Positions 56,250 to 64,000 of a stretch of 64,000 nt of DNA are shown here, piece after piece. Source of the DNA: Coix lacryma-jobi var. lacryma-jobi (taxonomy: Eukaryota; Streptophyta; Magnoliopsida; Poales; Poaceae); assembly GCA_009763385.1 (NCBI GenBank), contig CM019823.1:42837828-42901827 (forward strand). Direction: 5' to 3'. How positions within the stretch are numbered: position 1 is the stretch's first letter; every line of letters begins with the position of its first letter. The notes beneath the pieces were generated by a model. The model did no database searches. It saw only the letters and a list, made by a program, of their open reading frames with translations, and was not told the origin of the DNA. The position numbers and the translations under genes are program-made.

Positions 56250-56508
56250 GTCACTCCGTTCCAAATTATAAATCATTCAAATAATCTTCGAGAATCAAAG
56301 ATTTTCAAATTTAACCAAAATTATAGAAAGGAACATAAAGATTTATGACATTACATAGGTATACTATGAAAATATAACTAACAAAGAATATAATGCTACT
56401 TAATTAGTATCATAAATATTATTATCTTATTATATAAACTTGGTCAAACTTAGAAAAATTTGACTCTCCAAGATTCTTAGAATGACTTATAATTTGGAAT
56501 GAAGGGAG
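56250..56508. mobile_element. Stowaway-like MITE, 259 bp (TSD TA)
   Basis: Ends GTCACTCCGTTCCAAATTATA and TATAATTTGGAATGAAGGGAG are inverted repeats flanked by TA. AT-rich and non-coding. Confidence 0.85.
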
Positions 56509-58380
56509 TATTTCTTTTCTTTGTACCAAACATGTGTCTTCAAAATAACATTTAACTTTTATTATTTCAAAATAATTATGAACAACTAATTCTTAAATCT
56601 TTTCAAGACCACTCATTACTAATACTATCGAGTGTGTTGGAATGCATTGCATCCTAATAAATTAGTCCAACTATAACTATATCATTTTGAAAAATTATTG
56701 ACATATATTTTTGTTTCATTAGGTGATTAAAGTTGACTTTATTGTGCAATGTTGAGCTTTAGCTAAGCTACCTAGTGCTAGTGACAAGTGGGCATCCCCA
56801 ATTCCACTCTGGTGATCGTTTACTGTGAACAAATCTAGCGAACTATCAACTCCCCGCAACTTTCTTAATTTAGAAAAAAATGCGTAACTTTTCATTTTTA
56901 GAAAGTCGCAAAGTTATACATGTAACTTTGACATGGAATATTATTCCTACAACTTATACTGACAACATTGACAATGTAATATTTTATAGAACAAAACATA
57001 ACTTATTCTTACAACTTATACTGACAACTTCGACAATGTAATATTTTGTAGAACAAAATTTACCACCATTTTTATACATTTTTTTGGTACGGTTTGCACA
57101 CTCTCTTTTTATTTCCTACTTTTTTCCGTTACCTTTTTGCTTTATTTATTTTTCTCTATTGTTTTTCTATTTTAGATTTCTTTCATCTTTTATATTTTTT
57201 GTCCTTCTATTTTCTTTTTAGAAGTTTTGGCAAGTTATATAAAGTAATGTTTAATAAATTTTGTATATAAGTTGTGTTTCATAATTTTTGTGTTTCCAAG
57301 TTAATTTGTAAGTTATATGGTACATAACTTATATGGTGTAAGTTATAAGTTAATTTATTCCTTTGTACAGTATTTAATAATTTTTGTATTTTCAAGTTTT
57401 GGTATAAATTATAAGTTAATTTATTGCTTTGTGTTTAATAACTTTTGTGTTTGCATGTTTTGGCATAACTTCTAAGTTTAATTGTTTCTTTGTGTTTAAT
57501 AACCTTTTGTAGATAAGTTGTGTTTCATGACTCTTGTGATTCTAAGTTTTCGCATAAGTTATATGTTATAAATTATACACATATATATGTTATATGCATA
57601 AGTTTATACACTTTCCCACATAAAAGTTGCGAATTTTTTGTCAAAAATGGAAAACTTTTCAAAAAGGAAAGTTGTGGACAAAATTTTGGCCAAAAAAGGA
57701 AATTCACGGGGTTGTCTGGTCCTTCACTAGATTGAAATCTAGTGAACGTTCACTAATTAATGGCTTTAGTGTGCATCACATCTATTCACAAGATTGCCCA
57801 AATTAAGCTACCCATTCATACCCCTTAATAATATTATCACGGAACAAAACAAAGATCTATATAGTCTAAATTTCTGGTAACACCAAATGACACTGAGAAC
57901 TGGTTTGTCCTTCACCTTCTTGTACGTCATTGGAAAACCAAAACCAAATGCATCTTTAGGGGCATAAAAACGACAATTGCCCAATCAATCGGTGTCACAC
58001 TGACCTCACTAAGTGATGTCATTGCAAAACACGCATTAATCATAATAAATGTATCGTTATTAATCAGTAAAAATTATTTGTGTTCCTAGATGCTTTGATT
58101 TATGAATTGGTCTTCATGCTAGATAGGTCAAGGTTTTAATCCATCAGGACCAGATCATCTTGACTATTTAGATAAAGATATCGTTAGTCAAACTCAAGAC
58201 GACTTAGTGATCCACGTAGAGAAGGAAAATTAGTAGAAAAAAATATGAAATTCCCAATATAAACACAAAATTTATGAGTTGATTTATAAATAAAGAAATT
58301 AGTGAAATGGAAAGGCCGCAATGGTCCATATATGTCTCTACAACTAAAAAGTAGCAAATGTCCAGGTCTACCCGGCAGGA
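56509..58380. other. AT-rich intergenic DNA, no gene
   Basis: Strong AT bias with repeated TAAGTTATA, TTTAATAA and TTTTTGTGTTT phrases at 57060-57600. GAACAAATCTAGCGAAC (56826-56842) and CACTAGATTGAAATCTAGTGAACG (57726-57749) hint at the two ends of one element, but this could not be confirmed. Confidence 0.35.
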
Positions 58381-58948
58381 CCAAAACACCCTACTTCATG
58401 ATATAACGCTATAATCTTTTCTCCACTCCTCGCATGCCACTCCTAAAATAATCATTTTCTTATATATTACATCATGTCACTTCTCACCTTTTTAAGAATC
58501 GTTCAGGCGCCCTTCTCTTCTATTCTCAAATCAAAAAACAAGAAAAATATATATGTTTACCCAATTATTTTATAACTAATCTAATATCAAACATCACAGA
58601 GCATATCTCTTGAATTTTACTATAATCTTATCTAGAGGACTCCACTCCATGTACAATAAATCAATAATTTGTTCAGTTCATAAACTTATGCATACTAATA
58701 TGGTAATGTTTTTGAACATTGTTATAGTTTTGATCTGAGATAAATATATTATCCACACTAAAAATATTACAAGAGTTTTTACAAAACACGAAATATGATG
58801 GTATATTTATTGATTTATTGTACATAGTGTGGGGTGGAGTATTGAATGCTATGAAATATAACACATTTAATAATAATAATAATATATGTTCATATTTGAA
58901 TTATCATGGTATATTTTTTCCCGTCGCAACGCACAAGCATTATCCTAG
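58381..58948 (+). mobile_element. Helitron-like 3' end (5' end not located)
   Basis: The segment ends CCCGTCGCAACGCACAAGC..TATCCTAG followed by T. Plant Helitrons end in a short GC hairpin and CTAG/CTRR before a T; here the hairpin CCCGT/ACGGG is decayed on one arm. A possible 5' start is the ATC at about 58412, but it is not secure. Confidence 0.45.
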
Positions 58949-59031
58949 TAAAGAAAAAACATACTAAATAAAATTTATAAAAGTTATGAAGAATGTATAT
59001 CATTTTGATAGTGCTATATTATAGTAGTATA

Positions 59032-59290
59032 CTCTCTCCGTATAGAAAATAGATGACGTTTTGGACATGGATTTGTTCAAACATTGAGAATATAAATCAT
59101 GAATCACTTTTAAATTGTTGAGTTTGAAAATATAAAAATCATATGAATGAATTTGTCTTGAAAAATACTTTCATAAAAACATATACATATCACTTTTTGA
59201 TAAATATTTTTTAGTATAAAGAGAATTAAAGTTGTACTTTAAAGACCGTGCCGATGTTCAAAACGTCATATATTTTCTATACGGAGGGAG
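59032..59290. mobile_element. Stowaway-like MITE, 259 bp (TSD TA)
   Basis: Ends CTCTCTCCGTATAGAAAATA and TATTTTCTATACGGAGGGAG are near-perfect inverted repeats flanked by TA, with a matching GACGTTTTG / CAAAACGTC pair just inside. Confidence 0.88.
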
Positions 59291-60120
59291 TATATATACA
59301 TTTTGTCCAGTGAACCTTCTAAAAGATTGTGCACAAATCTTTCGGTAGTGGTGGCCACTGGCCACGCATCATCTCGTCTTCCCGCGTCACCGAGCGGAGC
59401 GGGGGCAGTGACGTCACCGAGGCCAGAGGACGGAAACTCTCCATGCACAGCTCTGATCCCATGCGGGCACATCTTTGTGTAGCTGCACGGAGGGCGGACG
59501 GCCTTCAATGGCCGTGTCGACATCTATTCTAATGAACGTCCCCTGAGTCCCTGACCTGGATTACCACCAAATGCCCAGGAGAAGCCAATGGCCTTCCATA
59601 GAATTGGTACAGTCTAAATAAATTTGTATCTTTCAAATTTTTATTCTTAGTATAAGTTGTGCCAATTTTATCAGATGGGTCCAGATTTCTAAAGCATGTT
59701 CGCTTGAGGTTATCGGTTAGAATGAATCCTATTTTAAATCTGTGGAACAGCAAATCGTATGTACTGACTTCAGCTACAGATCTGTCGGCCAATGTTTCTA
59801 TGTACTTTATTTTATAGGGGCTTATATGAGTAGTAAAGCGGTAGTTGGTCATATAAACTGGCAAAGAAAAAGGCGGGGAAGAGCAGGCAAAGAAAAGGAC
59901 ATCACAGTCTTGGCAGCTGTGGCTGCTACTGACGATCTCTAGTGACGACCATGCTGACGAAATCGATAAAGCGAGATCAAGAGCTCCAGACGCACATGTA
60001 TGAATGTATGATGTATCGCCGGAGCCACAACATAGCCGTCAAGACGGCCAGATACAGATGCAATCGAGAGCTCGTGCACAAGTCGATCTCAGACGAAGCT
60101 TCCGGGCTACTGACATTCTC
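59291..60120. other. Upstream region of GSTU copy 4; no gene
   Basis: Contains a GC-richer patch at 59330-59520 without a recognised protein. GACGACCATGCT (59944-59955) and AAGACGGCCAG (60041-60051) resemble GACGACCATGCT (54798-54809) and AAGACAGCCAG (54839-54849) upstream of copy 3. This suggests a shared ancestral promoter segment. Confidence 0.35.
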
Positions 60121-60130
60121 TCTATATAAA
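60121..60130 (+). promoter_or_regulatory. TATA box of GSTU copy 4
   Basis: CTATATAAAG lies about 145 bp before the ATG, giving a likely 5' leader of roughly 110-120 bases. Confidence 0.7.
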
Positions 60131-60273
60131 GCCCATTGGCCCTGGCACACTTACTTACAGGCAGAACAGAGAGCCACCAGAAACACAACCTCAGACACTC
60201 TCTCGATCGATCCTCACCATCTGCGTGCATCTGGTCGAACAGAAGCGAAAGCTACAAGCTAGAGCTGCCAACA

Positions 60274-60978
60274 ATGGCGGGAGCAGCCAACGACGAGGAC
60301 CTGAAGGTGCTGGGCGTGTGGACGAGCCCGTTCGTGATCCGCGTCCGCATCGTGCTCAACATGAAGGGCCTGGCGTACGAGTACGTGGAGGAGGACCTGG
60401 GCAACAAGAGCGCGCTCCTCCTGGGGTCCAACCCGGCGCACAAGACCGTGCCGGTGCTCCTCCACGGCGGGCGCGCCATCAACGAGTCCCAGATCATCCT
60501 GCAGTACATCGACGAGGTGTGGCCGGCGGGGCCGGCCGTGCTGCCGTCCGACCCCTACGAGCGCGCGGTGGCGCGGTTCTGGGCGGCCTACATCGACGAC
60601 AAGGTGATGTCGGCGTGGCTCGGGATGCTGTTCACGTGCGGCGGCGAGGAGGAGAGGGCGGAGGCGGTGGCGCGCGCCGGCGAGGCGCTCGACACGCTGG
60701 AGGGTGCCCTCGGGGAGTGCTCCGGGGGGAGGCCCTTCTTCGGCGGCGACGGCATCGGCTTCGTGGACGTCGTGCTCGGCGGGTACCTCGGGTGGTTCGG
60801 CGCCGTCGGCAGGATCATCGGGCGCAGGCTCATCGACCCGGCCAGGACGCCGCTGCTGGCCGCGTGGGAGGACCGGTTCCGCGCCGCCGACGTCGCCAGG
60901 GGCGTCGTACCCGACGACGTCGACAAGATGCTCGCGTTCCTGCAGACCCTGCGCGCTACTATGAGCTTCGCCAAGTGA
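60274..60978 (+). CDS. Tau-class glutathione S-transferase, intact and intronless (GSTU copy 4)
   Basis: The protein has 234 residues. The ATG at 60274 fits the family N-terminus; the open frame upstream belongs to the leader. Catalytic Ser18 lies in VWTSPF, cis-Pro60 in KTVPVL and Glu71-Ser72 in the glutathione site. The C-terminal domain has FFGGDGIGFVDVVLGGYLGW and TPLLAAWEDRF. KTVPVL instead of KKVPVL and a Gly/Glu-rich TCGGEEERAEA stretch set it apart from copies 2 and 3. The intron of copies 1 and 3 is absent at the same DDK site. GC3 is extremely high, as in many grass genes. A TATA box and polyadenylation signal complete the gene. A cytosolic conjugating role is inferred from family. 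Confidence 0.94.
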   Translation: MAGAANDEDLKVLGVWTSPFVIRVRIVLNMKGLAYEYVEEDLGNKSALLLGSNPAHKTVPVLLHGGRAINESQIILQYIDEVWPAGPAVLPSDPYERAVARFWAAYIDDKVMSAWLGMLFTCGGEEERAEAVARAGEALDTLEGALGECSGGRPFFGGDGIGFVDVVLGGYLGWFGAVGRIIGRRLIDPARTPLLAAWEDRFRAADVARGVVPDDVDKMLAFLQTLRATMSFAK

Positions 60979-61120
60979 GTGAGAGAGAGAGAGAGCGTTT
61001 CGTCGCGTTACATGTGTGTACGATCCACGATGAGCTCACCTCGATGGCTCGATCGACCCGTCTGTCAGCCTGTGTCACTCCTCAGTTTTGCTTCTTCCGT
61101 CAATAATAATCGGTGTGCTT

Positions 61121-61126
61121 AATAAA
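61121..61126 (+). terminator. Polyadenylation signal of GSTU copy 4
   Basis: AATAAA about 140 bp after the stop codon. Confidence 0.55.
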
Positions 61127-61626
61127 TGTAGTTGTCTTGTAACAAGGGCTGCTTATTATAATTTTGCTTCTTCCTTCTACCCCTTTTTGTTTGTTTGTAG
61201 TTTGTACTGCAGTCATATATACGAGTGTGCTCAGTTTCTTGAAGCTGGACATAAAATCTGGGGCACGGATATGGGAGGTGCTCATAAAACGGTTGGCAGA
61301 GACCACAAAGAATCCTTGCGGGCTTTGGGACCTTCAGTGACGAAAGTGCTGGCGCAATCGTTGCCGGTGGCCTGGAACATTAACCATGCAGGTTGTGATG
61401 CCACATTTCCTGGCCTGGCCAAAGTCCTCCTGCCTCCTGACCCCTTTGTCGGGCCGTGATTCGAACAGATCGCGTTCATCCAGAATACAGTAAACTAGTC
61501 CACCGTTCATCCAGAATACAGTAACTAGTCCACCTCTAGTCAATCGTAATCCCCGTCAGTCCGTCACGATCACGCCACAATCGCGATCGTCAGCGAACGG
61601 TGTGCACCTAACCTAGCCACTTGCTG
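61127..61626. other. Intergenic; short tandem duplication, no gene
   Basis: GTTCATCCAGAATACAGTAA..ACTAGTCCACC is present twice in tandem (about 61475-61534). A 123-codon frame over 61088-61459 has no recognised domain. Confidence 0.4.
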
Positions 61627-61945
61627 GCATGTTTGTTTCACTGGCAAAATTCTTTTGCCAGTCACATCGAACGTTGCGGCACTAGTTTAACCTATTAAAA
61701 ATATAGTAATTAAAAAACTAATTTGTCAGCCGGAGACTAATTTACGAGACGAATCTATTAAACTTAATTAGTTCATGATTTGACAATGTGGTGCTACAGT
61801 AAACATTCGCTAATGATGAATTAATTTACCTTAATAGATTTGTCTCAGCAATTAGCATATGACCCTGTAATTAGTTTTATAATTAATTTATTTTTAATAG
61901 ACTAATTAGTGCCGCAACGTTCGATGTGACTGGCAAAAAAAATTA
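61627..61945. mobile_element. MITE-like element with strong internal inverted repeat
   Basis: GCCAGTCACATCGAACGTTG near 61660 pairs with CAACGTTCGATGTGACTGGC near 61915-61935. The body has GTGGTGCTACAGTAAA and AATTAATTTACCTTAATAGA phrases related to the element at 52988. Exact ends are uncertain. Confidence 0.55.
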
Positions 61946-62039
61946 GTACCGCAACGTTCGATGTGAATAGGCTAAATTAGTCCACCGAACATCTCGATCA
62001 GAATCTCGACTCCGTCGCCTTGTCACGGTGCAGCGTCAG

Positions 62040-62246
62040 TGTCAGCAGCCGAGAAAAACGACGACGTGGCAGTGCTGGGCGTCGGCGCGTCGCGCCCTGC
62101 ACGCGAAGGGCGTGCGACACGTTTACGTTGAGGACGACCTGGACCCGGCCGCTAGGAACGAGCTCCACGTCAAGTCCATTTACCAATCCAACCTGGCGGT
62201 GTACACTGTACAGGAAGGTGCCGATGCTCATCCGCAAGGCCCGTGA
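62040..62246 (+). pseudogene. Decayed tau-GST exon 1 relic (GSTU copy 5)
   Basis: Across two frames the region shows VAVLGVGASRP (compare LKVLGVWTSPF), AKGVRHVYVEDDL (compare MKGLAYEYVEEDL), N-ELHVKS and YRKVPMLIRKA (compare HKKVPVLIHDG). The catalytic Ser-Pro motif is damaged and at least one frameshift is present. Similarity stops where a Harbinger-type element begins at 62247. No exon 2 was found beyond that element. It is a dead remnant. Confidence 0.75.
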
Positions 62247-63116
62247 GGGTAGTCCCAACGGAAGAAACCAACTAGTTTCATAGAATATCACACCAAGAAA
62301 CTACTCCTTTTTAACTTATGGTTTTTACAATAGTGTATATTTAATGGGTAACTTGAATATAGCACCAAAAACAGGTAGATCATCAATGGCAACTATTTTT
62401 GCGGTTAACATATTTTGAGAACACACAATGGCAAAGAAACAACAAAATTAGTCGCTAACAAGTTCTGGTCACAATCAAATGCACAGCCGAGAGGCACTGA
62501 CGAGGCTGAATTCAGATAACATACGAGACATTTGCAAATTTGAATTTTCAATTATTTCCACGACATCTATTGAGCCACGGTGGTCGTGCGGTGGACCGCA
62601 GAGATGGTCGGAGATTTGAGCACACTGCCCTCCTCCTCAAAGCCCGCAAACGGAAGGGAGGCAAGATTTGAAATCCCAGCCCAATAAGGATCCAAGAGAT
62701 GCTACTATCAGTCTACTGCAGCCGGTTGAAGCGGATCGGTGCCGCAACTTCACTCACCAGCAGCAGAAGAAGGCTTGGGCGCAGACGGCGGAGGACGCGG
62801 CGGCGGGAGAAGTGCGGGGGGAAGGAGCGAAGGGAGATTGGACGCGGGCGAGGAAGAGCGCGCGGCGCGTGCGCAACATCTGCTCGGCGGCGGCGGTGAT
62901 GGCGTACTGGATCCGGATGGAAACCGCTCGAGTCTTCCAAGTGGCGTTTGAGTCGTTTCTTAGTGCATTGGTGCTAGCGTCGACTTGGTTTCCTACCGAA
63001 GAAATCGTTTCTTTATTTTGCACTCTCTATTAATTCCTATGCCACATCAGCAAAAGAATGAGTTATGAAGGTAATTTTACATAGAAACCATCATAAATAA
63101 ACAGTTGGGACTGCCC
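62247..63116. mobile_element. Harbinger-type element with GC-rich cargo, 870 bp
   Basis: Ends GGGTAGTCCCAACGG and GTTGGGACTGCCC match those of the element at 52078. The right arm also shares ATTAATT, GCCACATCAGCA/TGTCATGTCAGCA and ATAGAAAC phrases with it. The flanks TGA and CGA are an imperfect 3-bp pair. The interior at 62590-62940 is GC-rich and distinct from the cargo of the other copy. No transposase is present. Confidence 0.7.
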
Positions 63117-63676
63117 CGAGGAATCGAGGCCGGGTCATACTCATACGTACTGCAGTGCAGTACATCAACGACGCGTGGCGTGACACAGGTTCTACGCCCA
63201 CGGTGAGATGGACCCTGCTTTGCGTGCGTTGGCAACGGCAAGCAGGTGATTTGCCACAAAATCAGGGACACAACGATACAGTAGCTGAATTGAGAAATTG
63301 GAGCACAGAGGTAATAAAAGAAGAAGAACACGGAAGCGAGGGAGACGAATTCTGTTTATGTATCTTCTTCGTTATAGATGTATATGCAGCCCGAGGCACG
63401 AAGCACGGAAAAAAAACACGGCACAAACACGGCCCGATCCGGAGCACCTCAGGCCCGGGCTAGCTCGGCCCGGTGCCACAGGCCGTGCCTGGGCCTTCCA
63501 CCAGGCCCGTGGGCCGGCACGGGCACGGCCCGCTCTATAGCGCATGGCCTGGTGGTGGCCTGACGGCCTAGCCTGCTAGAAGGCCACCGCTCCCTCCCTA
63601 ACCCTACCTGGCCAACTCTTGATCTCCCGCACGGCCGCACACAACCTCCGGTCTCCCCGCTTCCTCGTTACCCCAC
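63117..63676. other. Intergenic; GGCCCGG-rich repeat patch, no gene
   Basis: At 63430-63580 GGCCCG, CGGGCC and GGCACGGG words recur in both orientations. This recalls the arms of some hAT-like non-autonomous elements, but no ends were seen. Confidence 0.35.
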
Positions 63677-64000
63677 TAAAAGCCCTAGTTTGGTTTTGGC
63701 TAATTGATGAAACCTATTTGGTCTAATCCTATTACTAAGCATGTGTGTAGCTTATAAGAAAGGATTGTGACCAAGCCAAGTGGTGGAGCTAGCAAGATGG
63801 CAACCATGGAGGATGGTGATGGCCACAAGCACTCAAGAGATCAAGTACTCTACCATTGGTGAAATGAAGAAGAGAAGAGATGGATCAAAGAGGCCCGAAG
63901 GCAAAGGTATAACCTATATGGCTCTTTGTTTTGGTGATCAAGACACTTAACGAGTGTGATCACATTTAGGATACATAGCCGTACTATTAATAGGAGATTA
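63677..64000 (+). mobile_element. Start of an LTR-like sequence, cut by window end
   Basis: AAAGCCCTAGTTTGGTTTTGG followed by CTAATTGATGAAACC resembles the opening of grass copia-type LTRs that I recall. Only 324 bp are present and no partner LTR is in the window. Confidence 0.4.

Noticed and set aside
56826..57749. Possible paired ends around CTAGCGAAC and CTAGTGAACG as one transposon
   Set aside because: The inverted similarity is short, and no target duplication or family features support it.
60225..61106. A 293-codon frame overlapping GSTU copy 4 in another phase, and minus-strand frames over all GST copies
   Set aside because: These are shadows of very GC3-rich GST coding sequence; only the annotated frame shows family motifs.
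61088..61459. A 123-codon frame after GSTU copy 4
   Set aside because: It overlaps the 3' untranslated region and has no recognised domain.

Overview
This is plant nuclear DNA, almost certainly from a grass (Poaceae), probably the panicoid group. The grounds are tau-class glutathione S-transferase (GSTU) genes with extreme GC3, a tRNA-derived SINE resembling the grass Au family, CACTA elements with TTTGCCGAG-type subterminal repeats, TA-flanked Stowaway and TTA-flanked Tourist/Harbinger MITEs, a chromodomain Ty3/gypsy element and a short-LTR Ty1/copia element. There is no bacterial gene layout, operon or CRISPR. The species cannot be fixed from sequence alone.

The only host genes recognised with confidence form a dispersed plus-strand cluster of five GSTU copies. 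They are a 5'-truncated copy (16438-17156), an intact intronless gene (48261-48941), a copy with an in-frame stop (55242-56037), a second intact intronless gene with a good TATA box (60274-60978), and a decayed exon relic (about 62040-62246). GSTU enzymes are cytosolic and conjugate glutathione to electrophiles such as herbicides and stress products. The cluster looks like an old tandem array stretched apart by transposons.

Layout. 0-3.2 kb: 3' half of a decayed CACTA transposon with a hAT-type MITE in its coding region. 3.2-6 kb: no gene; a LINE tail. 6-9 kb: non-autonomous LTR element (TSD CGGGG). 9.1-13.4 kb: Tourist MITE, Mutator-like element with long TIRs and GC-rich cargo, a 463-bp tandem duplication split by a hAT-like element, and a non-autonomous CACTA (TSD CTA). 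13.6-20.2 kb: LINE fragment, solo LTR (TSD CATCT), GSTU copy 1, and a LINE with a 689-codon open reverse transcriptase frame. 22.5-24.3 kb: 617-bp tandem duplication, hexanucleotide microsatellite and Stowaway MITE. 24.3-26.2 kb: small LTR retroelement (TSD GAAAA) whose Gag-like protein carries three IQ motifs. 26.3-34 kb: SINE, old LTR debris, a 2.46-kb solo LTR (TSD AATGC) and a Harbinger-type element holding another solo LTR (TSD CAGGG). 34.2-48 kb: a copia element (TSD CTGAC) split inside gag by an 8.8-kb chromodomain gypsy element (TSD GGCGA). 48-64 kb: GSTU copies 2-5 among MITEs, a 1.35-kb tandem duplication, Harbinger-type elements, a Helitron-like end and, at the right edge, the start of another LTR-like sequence.

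All boundaries, TSDs and divergence figures were read by eye. Family names rest on motif recognition, without database searches.
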